Numbered from the stretch's first letter, positions 25,156 to 34,352 are shown. The stretch is DNA of 64,000 bases from Paludibacteraceae bacterium (GCA_024399955.1 JAKSNH010000001.1:1-64000); one strand, 5' to 3'. The notes: a model not told the origin generated them from the sequence alone. Made by a program: numbers and translations.

Positions 25156-26058
25156 ATGGAAGTCTTTTTTACAAATGATGTAGAGCACACCAGTGTGAAT
25201 GGGGCTACATATGAGCGTATAGCAGATGTGGTGGAGCAACAAACGCTTCCTATGTTGTTAGACTTATATGAGAAATACGAAGTAAAGTCTACTTTTTTCG
25301 TACTTGGCGAATTAGCAAAAATTCGTCCGAATATCGTGAGGATGATAATAAATAGTGGACAAGAAGTGGCTTCGCATGGTTTTACCCATGATTATCAACG
25401 CGCTTTTGATGTGTTGCCCTATGACGAACAAGTGAGAGAACTTCGCGAATCCAAAAATCTATTGGAACAAATTTGCGGACAAGAAGTAATTTCTTTCCGT
25501 GCCCCTGCGCTCCGTGTGAACCACGATACTCCTATGGCTTTACGAGAAGCAGGATTTAAATTTGATAGTTCTATCGCTCCACTACGTATGGATGCTTTTA
25601 TGTCGTTGGGAAGTAAAAATAAAAAGCAATGGCTGAGAGCTCCTCGTGCTGTATATGAAACCGATGAACACAATTTGGCTCGACGAGGTAATAGCGGTAT
25701 CATTGAAGTGCCGCTTCCTTCGGTTGGTATACCTTATATTGGCACCGTAATGCGTATTTCTCCTCATTTTCTAGATGCAATGGCTAGGCGATTATTGTAT
25801 TGGGAAACAAATAATAAATCTAAAATACCAATTAACTTCCTTTTTCACCCTTCTGAGGCAGTTCAGGAATTAGAAACGGAATCTGTACCTCGCAATAGAG
25901 CTTCATCTACTCTTGGACACTTATTCTCGGACATTATTCGTGCTAAACTGAAACTGAAACATTTGGATTTATCAGCGTTAGAACTGCTAGAAATAGAGTT
26001 GAGATTTTGGAAAGAACATGGTGGAATGTTCAAGCAAATAAAAGAAACACAACTATGA
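25156..26058 (+). CDS. Polysaccharide deacetylase (NodB-type)
   Basis: A 300-residue carbohydrate esterase family 4-like enzyme. FTNDVEHT supplies the catalytic Asp and metal-ligand Asp region, ASHGFTHDY the two histidine ligands, and SFRAPALRVNHDT a typical later motif. There is no signal peptide, so it probably acts in the cytoplasm on a lipid-linked or nucleotide sugar. Removing an acetyl group would free an amine for a different acyl chain made by the neighbouring ACP-linked enzymes. Confidence 0.87.
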   Translation: MEVFFTNDVEHTSVNGATYERIADVVEQQTLPMLLDLYEKYEVKSTFFVLGELAKIRPNIVRMIINSGQEVASHGFTHDYQRAFDVLPYDEQVRELRESKNLLEQICGQEVISFRAPALRVNHDTPMALREAGFKFDSSIAPLRMDAFMSLGSKNKKQWLRAPRAVYETDEHNLARRGNSGIIEVPLPSVGIPYIGTVMRISPHFLDAMARRLLYWETNNKSKIPINFLFHPSEAVQELETESVPRNRASSTLGHLFSDIIRAKLKLKHLDLSALELLEIELRFWKEHGGMFKQIKETQL

Positions 26059-26576
26059 TATCAAGTCAATGGGAAGTAATGCTGGAAAGCCCTGTTCCTT
26101 ATTACGAAGAAACACAAAAACGAACTTTGGTACAAAAGATGCGTAAAGTACGAAATACCATTTTGCATCTATTGGCCTATGCGTGTCCTAATAATGGTTT
26201 GCGTATCCGTATGCAACGCAGACGTGGAGTACATATTGGTAAAAATGTATATATAGGAATGTTCTGCTTTTTTGACAATCTAGCTCCGGAATATATATAT
26301 ATTGAGGATAATGCTAGTATCAATGCACAAACGATGATATTAACTCATTTCAATCCGATGGAGCAATATCGAAATGTGTTACAAGCACGAGTGGCTCCCG
26401 TGGTAATACATCACGGAGCTATAGTGGCTGTGCGGTCAACCATTATGCCTGGGGTGGAGATTGGTAAATATGCGATAGTGAGTGGAGGAAGCGTAGTAGA
26501 GAAAAATGTACCAAATTATACTATGGTGAAAGGTAATCCAGCAAAGAAGGTGGTGGAATATGAAGCTTTAATGTGA
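26055..26576 (+). CDS. Hexapeptide-repeat acyltransferase 1
   Basis: A 173-residue left-handed beta-helix transferase. The start at 26055 overlaps the deacetylase stop. The hexapeptide repeats run from VHIGKNVYIGMF through IYIEDNASINAQTMI to GAIVAVRSTIMPGVEIGKYAIVSGGSVV, ending with VKGNPAKKV. These enzymes are trimeric and move acetyl or acyl groups to sugars. The following gene is a diverged tandem copy, so the glycan may be acylated at two positions or with two chains. Confidence 0.88.
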   Translation: MISSQWEVMLESPVPYYEETQKRTLVQKMRKVRNTILHLLAYACPNNGLRIRMQRRRGVHIGKNVYIGMFCFFDNLAPEYIYIEDNASINAQTMILTHFNPMEQYRNVLQARVAPVVIHHGAIVAVRSTIMPGVEIGKYAIVSGGSVVEKNVPNYTMVKGNPAKKVVEYEALM

Positions 26577-26583
26577 TAATAAT

Positions 26584-27153
26584 ATGAAAACAGGTGAATA
26601 TATCGTTCGTGAGGCAATTGAAATTCCATATTTTGATCATGATGACAAAAGCCTTAAAAATACGATTCGTAATTCGAGCAAACGTAGAGGTATGAATCCT
26701 ATTCGTTTTGCACTACGCAAAATACGCAATATTATTCTTAATCAATGGTCATACTCTTGCCCTCTTAATGGCCCACGCGTTCGTTGGAATCGTAGACGAG
26801 GTGTCTCTATTGGAGAGAATGTGTACATTGGTCAACATTGTACTATTGACAATGCATATCCAGAGTATGTTTACATTGAAGATAATGTATCGTTAGCGGG
26901 AAATGTAACCATACTCGCCCATAGTAATCCATATCCCCACTTGCGTGCAGTAACCGAATCGGGAGTGTCTCCTGTAATTATTAAAGAAGGAGCATGGATT
27001 GCTGATGGCGTTATCATTTTACGTGGAGTTACTATTGGGGAAAATGCTATTATCGCAGCAGGAACGGTTGTGGATAAAGACGTACCAGATTGTAGTTTGG
27101 CCAAAGGAAATCCAATGAAAATAGTAGCAAACTTTGAAAATTTAATAGAATGA
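26584..27153 (+). CDS. Hexapeptide-repeat acyltransferase 2
   Basis: A 189-residue paralogue of the preceding gene, sharing RRGVSIGENVYIGQ, PEYVYIEDN, GAWIADGVIILRGVTIGENA and LAKGNPMKIV. A longer N-terminal extension (about 45 residues) precedes the beta-helix. Its last 4 bases overlap the KAS III-like gene. Tandem duplication is the simplest origin of the pair. Confidence 0.88.
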   Translation: MKTGEYIVREAIEIPYFDHDDKSLKNTIRNSSKRRGMNPIRFALRKIRNIILNQWSYSCPLNGPRVRWNRRRGVSIGENVYIGQHCTIDNAYPEYVYIEDNVSLAGNVTILAHSNPYPHLRAVTESGVSPVIIKEGAWIADGVIILRGVTIGENAIIAAGTVVDKDVPDCSLAKGNPMKIVANFENLIE

Positions 27154-28085
27154 AAGCATTTATTAAAGACATGGCCTATTATTTGCCGGAGAAAATACTG
27201 ACTAATGCTGATTTGGCTGCAGAGTTCCCGGAATGGACTGCCGATAAGATTGCCGGTAAGGTGGGTATATCCGAGCGACATATATCTGCCAATGATGAAT
27301 CAGCAACCGACATGGCGGTAAAAGCCGCAGAGAATCTATTTGCACAAGGTGTTGCTAAACGGGAGGATATAGACTTTGTTCTACTATGTACACAAAGTCC
27401 CGATTATCCATTACCTTCATCGGCTTGCCTTGTTCAAAAGCGATTAGGTCTTTCTCGGCAATGTGGCGCATTTGATTTCAATCTTGGTTGTTCTGGATAT
27501 GAGTATGGATTAGTGGTGGCTAAAGGGCTTATTACTACCGGAGCGGCTAAGAATGTATTATTCATTACGGCAGAGACCTACACCAAGTACCTTGCTCCAG
27601 ACGATAAAGGTAATCGCACTATCTTCAGCGATGGCGCTGCTGCTACGTTAGTTTCTACCGATGGATTTGCTGAAATAGGAGAATGCTCATTAGGAACGGA
27701 TGGCGGTGGTGCAGAAGCATTGATAGTTAAGAAAGGTGAGCCTTTGTTTATGGATGGCGGAGCTATCTTTGATTTCAGTAGTGAAGTAGTGCCGGATATG
27801 GTGGCAGATGTATTGGCTAAAGAACATTTCCAGCAGGCTGATATAGACTTATGGATTTTCCATCAGGCTAATAAATACATGATTAACTACATCCGCAAGA
27901 TGCTTGAGATAGATAAGGATAAGTTCTATGTCTATATGGAGCATGTGGGTAATACCGTATCATCCACTATCCCTATCGCTATGGTGGAGGCTCGCAAAGA
28001 AGATAAACTGCATGGTAACATACTGCTTGCCGGCTTTGGAGTAGGACTCAGCTGGGGAAGTGTTGTAATAAAAATAATTGAGTGA
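27150..28085 (+). CDS. 3-oxoacyl-ACP synthase III (FabH-like)
   Basis: A 311-residue thiolase-fold condensing enzyme. The catalytic triad is visible as Cys114 (NLGCSGYEYGL), His238 (FHQAN) and Asn268 (GNTVSSTIP), so it should be active. Family members start fatty acyl chains from acyl-CoA and malonyl-ACP. With the ACP and FabG-like genes 3 kb upstream it could make a C4 to C6 3-hydroxyacyl-ACP, donor for the two acyltransferases. The housekeeping FabH would be elsewhere. Confidence 0.9.
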   Translation: MKAFIKDMAYYLPEKILTNADLAAEFPEWTADKIAGKVGISERHISANDESATDMAVKAAENLFAQGVAKREDIDFVLLCTQSPDYPLPSSACLVQKRLGLSRQCGAFDFNLGCSGYEYGLVVAKGLITTGAAKNVLFITAETYTKYLAPDDKGNRTIFSDGAAATLVSTDGFAEIGECSLGTDGGGAEALIVKKGEPLFMDGGAIFDFSSEVVPDMVADVLAKEHFQQADIDLWIFHQANKYMINYIRKMLEIDKDKFYVYMEHVGNTVSSTIPIAMVEARKEDKLHGNILLAGFGVGLSWGSVVIKIIE

Positions 28086-29149
28086 TGAATATTTGGATAG
28101 ATTTAGGACATATCCCCCAATATAATTTTTATAAACAATTTATATTGACGTTGGTTCAACAAGGACATCGTGTCTTTGTTACAATGCTTGGCCGTGGAAG
28201 ATTACCTCAAATAGTAGAGCATGAAATAGGCGGAACTCCAAATGTGAGCACAGAGGTTATTGGCCATCATAAGATGACTAAATGGTCCGCAATTGTAGAT
28301 GTCAATATCCTGCGTATTCCTAAATTGTGGTTTTGGGCTATTGGTAAACATTTGGATATTGCCTTTAGCAATCATCATCAAACAGGTATGGTTGCTCATT
28401 TGCTAGGTATCCCTTCTTATGCCTTTGGAGATGATCCACAAACTAGTATATATTGGTTTTATGTGCATTGTACAACACAAAGTCATATGCTTATTTATGA
28501 CGATGTTTGTCATGTTACGGATCAAAAAGATTACGTGCTACGATGCACCAAGGAATGGGCATATCTCAACCCGCGAACATTCCTTCCTAATGTGGTAGCG
28601 TTGGATAAATACAACGTTCTTCCTAAGCAATATATCTTCCTTCGTGAAGTATCGGTAGGAACGGTCAACTATGCTTCCCAAGCGCCACAAGCAATTCTCG
28701 CTGTGAAGGATTTGATTGCCGATACCGGACTCAAGGTGCTCTTCTCTCTTGAAGAAAAACATCGGCGTAACGAATATCCTGCCGATTGGATATTGCTGCA
28801 GGAACCTATTGAGGATATACATAGCCTCATGTACTATAGTGCAGGACTGGTGTCTAGTGGAGATAGTATGGCTCGCGAAGCAGCACTATTAGGCATTCCG
28901 GCCTATTACCTTGGTACACGCCATTCGATGCCTGCTAACCTCGCAGCATCTAAGGTGGCTAATCTGCATAATGAAGTGACTATGCCGTTTGAGCAGTGGA
29001 TTTCGATGGTATGCGATAGTCAGAAGTCGGTAGAGGATCGCGTAAAAGAACAACAGACGTTACGCGATAAAATAGACCATGAGTTCATAGATATCAATGC
29101 ATACATGCTCTCCTTGGTAGATAATGTAGCCGCTAAGCAAAATAAATGA
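28085..29149 (+). CDS. DUF354 family protein, GT-B-like
   Basis: A 354-residue protein of the DUF354 group (MNIWIDLGHIPQYNFYKQFI at the start; LVSSGDSMAREAALLGIPAYYLG in the C-terminal donor-site position). The fold is related to glycosyltransferases such as MurG and LpxB, and members occur in archaeal and bacterial polysaccharide loci. I start it at the ATG sharing its first base with the KAS III stop. A sugar transferase or epimerase-like role is likely, but biochemistry is lacking. Confidence 0.8.
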   Translation: MNIWIDLGHIPQYNFYKQFILTLVQQGHRVFVTMLGRGRLPQIVEHEIGGTPNVSTEVIGHHKMTKWSAIVDVNILRIPKLWFWAIGKHLDIAFSNHHQTGMVAHLLGIPSYAFGDDPQTSIYWFYVHCTTQSHMLIYDDVCHVTDQKDYVLRCTKEWAYLNPRTFLPNVVALDKYNVLPKQYIFLREVSVGTVNYASQAPQAILAVKDLIADTGLKVLFSLEEKHRRNEYPADWILLQEPIEDIHSLMYYSAGLVSSGDSMAREAALLGIPAYYLGTRHSMPANLAASKVANLHNEVTMPFEQWISMVCDSQKSVEDRVKEQQTLRDKIDHEFIDINAYMLSLVDNVAAKQNK

Positions 29150-30369
29150 CATCTGTTCAATCTACATATTGCTCCCTCTTGCGGCAGACGTTAGGTTTTT
29201 CTACGTCGGACACGCTAAATTGCTCCACGCTTAACGCGGAGGATATGGGTTCGCTTATCCATTTAGCGCAGATTCAAGGGACAGCACCACTCATTTTTGA
29301 CAAAGTTTTGTCGATTCACGATTCACAATGCACAATGCACGATGAATTGCAAATGCAGATGAAACAGGTATGTATGCAAAATATGATGGGGTATGAGCAA
29401 CTATTGTTGCTGCTTAAGCAGACGTGGAATGGACTTGTATCAGGAGGAGTACAGCCTGTGGTGCTGAAGGGATTCGGATTGGCATCGTTGTATCCTATCC
29501 CATATTTGCGTTCATGGGGAGATCTGGATATCTATGTTGGACCGAAGCAATACCATCAGGCGGCAGCTATACTACGGCAGGTATTTCCAGATGCCAAGCA
29601 TCATGATGAAGAATGGGAGGAACTTAAGCATTATAACTTTGTTCTTCCGGATGGCAATGTTGTTGAGATGCATCGCACATCTGCTATACTGATGCATCCT
29701 ATCAAGAATAAATACTTCTTGCATTTGGAAAGTGATGCAATGAAACCCGAAAAAGTACAATGGGTGGAAATGGAAGATGTACGCTTTGCTATACCCGAAG
29801 CCAAATTCAACCTCCTCTTCACTTTCTACCATGCATGGGAACATTTTATACGAGAGGGAGTCGGCTTTAAGCAGCTTGCAGACCTCGCCCTCCTCGCCCA
29901 TCATACCCACAATCAACAATCATCAATAGCCGGAACGGCGATCAATAATCAATTAGCAATCAGCAATTCTCAATTGCTTCCCTCTTATCTCTGCCGCCAC
30001 CTTCGTCGCCTTCGTCTATACGAACCATGGCAACTGATTGGTTATGTCTGCGTTACGGCATTAGGCTTGCCTAAGTCCGAATGGCCGTTGTATGAACAGG
30101 GTGGGGCAAGACTGCAAGCGCAACGTGAACGGTTCCTCCAAGATATTCTCTCTCGTGGTCTTATGCCTCGTCATCAATCGGACGCATCTATGCATAAGAA
30201 GGCTAAGCAGATGAAGGTGTTGGTACGAAAATATATGACATTAAAAAATCGGTTCGCCAATGCAACTGAAATTATACCATACTCGCCCCGTTATGCTCGC
30301 CACATGATGATAAGCAGTATTATCAATGGCATACATCGCATTATCACCGGAGCAAAAATGATTGACTAA
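29146..30369 (+). CDS. Nucleotidyltransferase-fold protein (NTP_transf_5-like)
   Basis: A 407-residue protein with the motif VLKGFGLASLYPIPYLRSWG followed by DLDIYV (two metal-ligand Asp), the hallmark of PF14907 nucleotidyltransferases common in polysaccharide loci. Its function is unknown. Two stretches are encoded by repetitive words and lack conservation-like character: VLSIHDSQCTMHDEL near residue 60, and the Asn/Gln/Ser-rich HNQQSSIAGTAINNQLAISN near residue 255. They look like in-frame insertions of the dispersed spacer sequence. The start overlaps the DUF354 stop by 4 bases. Confidence 0.78.
   Translation: MTSVQSTYCSLLRQTLGFSTSDTLNCSTLNAEDMGSLIHLAQIQGTAPLIFDKVLSIHDSQCTMHDELQMQMKQVCMQNMMGYEQLLLLLKQTWNGLVSGGVQPVVLKGFGLASLYPIPYLRSWGDLDIYVGPKQYHQAAAILRQVFPDAKHHDEEWEELKHYNFVLPDGNVVEMHRTSAILMHPIKNKYFLHLESDAMKPEKVQWVEMEDVRFAIPEAKFNLLFTFYHAWEHFIREGVGFKQLADLALLAHHTHNQQSSIAGTAINNQLAISNSQLLPSYLCRHLRRLRLYEPWQLIGYVCVTALGLPKSEWPLYEQGGARLQAQRERFLQDILSRGLMPRHQSDASMHKKAKQMKVLVRKYMTLKNRFANATEIIPYSPRYARHMMISSIINGIHRIITGAKMID
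29310..29350. repeat. In-frame repeated-word insertion 1
   Basis: Within the nucleotidyltransferase-fold gene, GATTCACGATTCACAATGCA and CAATGCACGATG repeat short words like those in the intergenic spacers of this window, yet keep the frame open. Confidence 0.5.
29900..29975. repeat. In-frame repeated-word insertion 2
   Basis: CACAATCAACAATCATCAAT, then ATCAATAATCAATTAGCAAT and CAGCAATTCTCAATTG, inside the same gene. They encode an Asn/Gln/Ser-rich linker. The words match the CAATTAGCCAATTAACC style of the spacer at 1356-1412. Confidence 0.5.
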
Positions 30370-30382
30370 ATTATATACAATG

Positions 30383-31810
30383 ATGAATATTTCAATTTTT
30401 GGATTAGGTTATGTAGGCTGCGTAGGTGCAGCATGTCTCGCTAAATTAGGACATAAAGTCATTGGCGTGGATGTGAGTGAAAACAAAGTACGACTAATGA
30501 ACGAAGGTAAGCCTACGATCATCGAGGAAGGCATTGCTGAACTATGCCAACAAGCCCATGATAATGGACTGATGTCTGCGACAACTAACGTCAATGAGGC
30601 TATTCAACAAACGACTATCAGCTTCATCGTAGTAGGTACACCGTCCTCCAAAGAAGGACACCTCAATCTGAACTACATCTATACCGTCGCTCGCCAGATT
30701 GGCGAAGCGCTGAGAGAGAAACGATTAGCGAATATCGAGTCGTTAAACGTTAAACGATCCACGTTCAACGAATCTCCATTGCATATTGTTGCCATTCGTT
30801 CTACTGTGCTTCCGGGAACGAACGAAAAAGTAGGCGAAATAATCGCTGATGCCTCCGGACTCGTACGCGGTAAGGACTTCACCGTCGTATCTAATCCCGA
30901 GTTCCTTCGCGAAGGAACATCCGTTCAGGATTATTTCAACCCACCTTTGACTCTCATCGGAACAGATAGTAAAGAGGCAGAAGAAACATTCCGCGAACTG
31001 TATAAAGGCATTGACGCTGAATTCATCTGCACCGATATCAAAGTGGCTGAAGTAATGAAGTATGTCAATAATACCTACCACGCCCTCAAGATAGTGTTCG
31101 GCAATGAGGTCGGCAATATATGCAAAGGACTGAATGTAGATAGCCATAAAGTAATGGAGATATTCTGCAAAGATAAACAACTCAATATCTCCCCATACTA
31201 CTTCAAACCCGGATTCGCCTATGGCGGCAGTTGCTTGCCCAAGGATATGAAAGCCCTCAAGACGTTGGCGCATGACTTGTACATCGATGTACCTGTTATC
31301 GAAAGTATATTTGAAAGCAATGAAATGCAGAAAAAACGTGCTGTGCAAATGATCATGGCCCAAGGAAAACGCAAAGTCGGTATTCTTGGACTCAGCTTCA
31401 AGGCAGGCACCGATGATTTGCGCTGCAGCCCTATCGTGGATGTAGTGGAAAGTCTTCTCGGTAAAGGATTTGAAATCCGTATCTATGATAGGAATGTCAA
31501 GGTGAGTGAACTAACCGGCACCAATAAGGACTTTATCATGGCGAAAATACCGCATCTGCAGCATTTCGTTACCGATGACCTGGATGCTGTCTGCCAAGAG
31601 AGCGATGTACTAGTTGTTACTAACAAAGAAAAGGATTTCCAAACTATCCTGGACCGCTATCCGGGCAAGATAGTCATTGATCTGGTGCGACAATGGAAGG
31701 AAGTGAACTACAATGGCCGCTATGAAGGAATCAGTTGGGGCGATATCAATGCTAATCGTTCCGGTCAATCCCAACCCATCGCCATGGACTTCCGTCAAAC
31801 TGAATTCTAA
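30383..31810 (+). CDS. Sugar-nucleotide 6-dehydrogenase, AlgD-like
   Basis: A 475-residue NAD-dependent dehydrogenase that oxidises a nucleotide sugar to its uronic acid. ISIFGLGYVGCVGAACLAKL, SFIVVGTPSSKEG, STVLPGTNEKVG, NPEFLREGT, the catalytic Cys284 in GGSCLPKD and LGLSFKAGTDDLR all follow GDP-mannose 6-dehydrogenase. UDP-glucose and UDP-HexNAc dehydrogenases are related alternatives. I choose 30383 because homologues begin at this Met; an upstream TTG adds unlikely residues. An insertion ESLNVKRSTFNESP (30733-30776), encoded by repeated CGTTAAACGTTAAACGATCC, interrupts the segment before STVLPG. It is the last gene of the locus. Confidence 0.88.
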   Translation: MNISIFGLGYVGCVGAACLAKLGHKVIGVDVSENKVRLMNEGKPTIIEEGIAELCQQAHDNGLMSATTNVNEAIQQTTISFIVVGTPSSKEGHLNLNYIYTVARQIGEALREKRLANIESLNVKRSTFNESPLHIVAIRSTVLPGTNEKVGEIIADASGLVRGKDFTVVSNPEFLREGTSVQDYFNPPLTLIGTDSKEAEETFRELYKGIDAEFICTDIKVAEVMKYVNNTYHALKIVFGNEVGNICKGLNVDSHKVMEIFCKDKQLNISPYYFKPGFAYGGSCLPKDMKALKTLAHDLYIDVPVIESIFESNEMQKKRAVQMIMAQGKRKVGILGLSFKAGTDDLRCSPIVDVVESLLGKGFEIRIYDRNVKVSELTGTNKDFIMAKIPHLQHFVTDDLDAVCQESDVLVVTNKEKDFQTILDRYPGKIVIDLVRQWKEVNYNGRYEGISWGDINANRSGQSQPIAMDFRQTEF

Positions 31811-31862
31811 TCAAGTTCTCATCAGCGATACGGTTTGCAAAGTTCCGTCGTTAATGAGGACT

Positions 31863-31892
31863 ATGAGCCGAGGGCAACCTCGGCTCATTTTG
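31863..31892 (+). terminator. Rho-independent terminator of the polysaccharide locus
   Basis: Perfect 11-bp stem ATGAGCCGAGG (31863-31873) with CCTCGGCTCAT (31878-31888), a GCAA loop and four T. Confidence 0.85.
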
Positions 31893-31942
31893 TCTCCCCA
31901 AATCATAAACTTGCGGAAAAAATCAATAAAGTAGCGAAAAAG

Positions 31943-31974
31943 TTTGCATAATTCAAATAATTTTTGTAATTTTG
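31943..31974 (+). promoter_or_regulatory. Bacteroidota promoter of the abiE operon
   Basis: TTTG at 31943-31946 and TAATTTTG at 31967-31974, 20 bases apart. The leader to the antitoxin gene is about 70 bases. Confidence 0.78.
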
Positions 31975-32049
31975 CGCCCTAAATATACATTATACTACGG
32001 ATATTATATTTAAAACTCCGTTCTTAAATGTATAAAATCGTGAAGAAAA

Positions 32050-32631
32050 ATGGAAAGAATAGAGGACATTGTTGCTAATCAAGGTGGAGTGATTCGTTTA
32101 GAAGGAAAATCAAAATCAAATGAGTATCGTCGTATTCTGCGTGCAGAAAAAGCAGGAAAGCTGATTCGTATTCGCAAGGGTGTATATGCTTTACCGTATG
32201 TATTAATGGACAATATGATAGATATAGAATCTATTATCCCAGGTGGAGTTGTTTGCCTATATAACGCATGGTCATATTATGGTCTTACAATGCAGACTCC
32301 ACCAACGTTCTGCGTAGCTATAGATGCTAAGCGAAAAATAGTAATAACAGATAACCAAATGGTAACTATATACTATTGGAACGAGCAAAGCCTTACGCTA
32401 GGTATAGAAACGACTGAAATATCATCTCATAAGGTGCGTATCACAAATCCGGAGCGAAGCGTATGCGATGCAGTAAGGTATCGCAATAAGATTGGAGAGG
32501 ATTTGTGCCTTGAAATAGTACGTAATTATTTGAAGCGTCCAGATCGTAAAATTGGTTTGATGATGGAGTATGCCAAAGCTTTGCGTGTGGGAAAAACATT
32601 AGGGAACTATCTTAATATACTAATGGAATGA
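32050..32631 (+). CDS. abiEi: AbiEi family antitoxin/transcriptional regulator
   Basis: A 193-residue protein of the AbiEi family. A winged-helix N-terminus (IVANQGGVIRLEGKSKSNEY, RRILRAEKAGKLIRIRKGVY) binds the operon promoter in characterised members. The C-terminal half (VCLYNAWSYYGLT through RITNPERSVCDAVR) counters the toxin. Its stop overlaps the toxin start by 4 bases, the usual type IV toxin-antitoxin order. Confidence 0.88.
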   Translation: MERIEDIVANQGGVIRLEGKSKSNEYRRILRAEKAGKLIRIRKGVYALPYVLMDNMIDIESIIPGGVVCLYNAWSYYGLTMQTPPTFCVAIDAKRKIVITDNQMVTIYYWNEQSLTLGIETTEISSHKVRITNPERSVCDAVRYRNKIGEDLCLEIVRNYLKRPDRKIGLMMEYAKALRVGKTLGNYLNILME

Positions 32632-33506
32632 GCAAGAAAATTCCTAAGAATGTGGGGCGTTCTATTCGTGAGCGTCTGTTGAATTTGAAAAATGTGAGCA
32701 AATATGAATATATGTATTTGCTCCAACGCTACTTCAATGAGCGATTATTGTATCGAGTTTCTGTGAGTCCATATAGTGAGCACTTCTTGCTAAAGGGAGG
32801 TTCACTACTTTATGCACACAACGGCTTGGATTGTCGTCCTACTGTTGATGTAGACTTTATGGCAGATCGTATCTCGCGTGACCGAGAGGAGATTACGCGT
32901 GTCTTTAAAGAGATTTTAAGCATACCATGTCCGGAAGATGGTGTGGTGTTTGATACAAGCGAAATGCTGCCAAGCCCTATTGCTGTGGATAAAAAATATC
33001 CTGGTACACGTTTACCATTCAAGGCGAAGATGGATACCATCGTTATGGAGATGTCTATTGATATTGGTTTTGGGGATGTTGTCACTCCTGCTCCTGTAGA
33101 GTTGGAATATCCTGTGTTATTGGAGCGTATTCCTGAGATTCGGCTAAAGGCTTATTCTTTAGAAACGATCGTTGCTGAGAAGTTTCATGCTATGATTGAT
33201 CGTGATGAGACCAATAGCCGAATGAAGGACTTTTTTGATGTCTATCAAATCTTCCGAGATGAACAAGTTGACGAAATAGTTCTACAAGATGCTATTCGAA
33301 ATACATTCCGCAATCGTTCTACTGGATATACAGAGGGTGTGCATGTTTTCTTGCCAGAGTTCGCAATAGACGAGATGCGCGTAATGAGATGGAAAAGTTT
33401 CTTGAAAAGTATAAAGTATCAAGAGGAACTTTCTTTTGTGGATGTAATGTCACTCCTCAAAGACAAGTTAGAGCCATACTGGAACGAAGAGTTTTTTAAT
33501 GCCTAA
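32628..33506 (+). CDS. abiEii: AbiEii family nucleotidyltransferase toxin
   Basis: A 292-residue AbiEii/AbiGii toxin (PF08843), a nucleotidyltransferase that blocks growth on phage attack; relatives modify tRNA. The signature LLKGGSLLYAHNG is followed by TVDVDFMADR, with the two metal-binding Asp of the DxD motif, and a later LKAYSLETIVAEKFHAM with MKDFFDVYQIF. The length and order with AbiEi are normal. An 8-base overlap with the phosphoesterase gene is unusual. Confidence 0.9.
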   Translation: MSKKIPKNVGRSIRERLLNLKNVSKYEYMYLLQRYFNERLLYRVSVSPYSEHFLLKGGSLLYAHNGLDCRPTVDVDFMADRISRDREEITRVFKEILSIPCPEDGVVFDTSEMLPSPIAVDKKYPGTRLPFKAKMDTIVMEMSIDIGFGDVVTPAPVELEYPVLLERIPEIRLKAYSLETIVAEKFHAMIDRDETNSRMKDFFDVYQIFRDEQVDEIVLQDAIRNTFRNRSTGYTEGVHVFLPEFAIDEMRVMRWKSFLKSIKYQEELSFVDVMSLLKDKLEPYWNEEFFNA

Positions 33507-34257
33507 TACATTCACATATCCCAACGCCTCATCGGTAGTCGTCTGTGGCGACATTCATGGTGATTTTGAAGCACTCGTCTTTTCGATGTGCGTACAGTAC
33601 GATATGCGCAATACACTTGTCATTGTGGCAGGAGATTGCGGTCTCGGATTTCATGCAGATGGTTATTATGAGCAAGTCTATCGCCGTGTACAGAAACGCC
33701 TGAGCGCGCATAATTGTTGGATAGCAATGGTACGTGGTAACCACGATGATCCGTCGTATTTTGCCGAGCAGAAGATGCACCACGAACGCTTTCGTACGAT
33801 TCCGGACTATTCGGTTGTGAGGGCTTGTGGACATCAGATTCTTTGTGTAGGAGGAGCTATTAGCATTGACCGCAGTTGGCGTTTAGCAGAAATGCAACGC
33901 CATCCAGAAAGACAATATTACTGGAAGAACGAGCCGACACACTACGATGCTGCTATACTAGATGAAATAACATCCTCAAACATCCATATTGATACCGTGA
34001 TTACCCATACAGCACCATCTTTCTGCGAACTGCAAACTAAAAACGGGCTAATGTCTTGGGCTGCCAATGATCCCAACTTATTGCAGGACTGCGACAACGA
34101 AAGAGAGCAGATGGATATGCTATTTACGCATCTTAAACAAGATAAACATCCGGTGACGCATTGGTTCTATGGTCATTTTCATCAATCTTGGCACGGAGAG
34201 ATGTTTGGCGTCTTCTTTAAGATGCTCGACATTAAGGAATTGCATGAATTGAGATAA
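33499..34257 (+). CDS. Calcineurin-like metallophosphoesterase
   Basis: A 252-residue phosphoesterase with all metal-site motifs: CGDIHGDFEAL (near residue 12), VAGDCGLGF, RGNHDD, THTAPSF and GHFHQS. Such enzymes hydrolyse phosphodiesters, nucleotides or phosphoproteins. The start lies inside the end of abiEii, so it is produced with the toxin. It might undo toxin-made modifications, but that is speculation from context only. Confidence 0.85.
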   Translation: MPNTFTYPNASSVVVCGDIHGDFEALVFSMCVQYDMRNTLVIVAGDCGLGFHADGYYEQVYRRVQKRLSAHNCWIAMVRGNHDDPSYFAEQKMHHERFRTIPDYSVVRACGHQILCVGGAISIDRSWRLAEMQRHPERQYYWKNEPTHYDAAILDEITSSNIHIDTVITHTAPSFCELQTKNGLMSWAANDPNLLQDCDNEREQMDMLFTHLKQDKHPVTHWFYGHFHQSWHGEMFGVFFKMLDIKELHELR

Positions 34258-34352
34258 TTCCAACCACAACTTTGCAGCGAGTGAGAGCAATCTCGATAAG
34301 GAGTGTAGGCGGGGAGCCGTTAAACACGACTGGGAGAATTGTCGAGTAGCAA

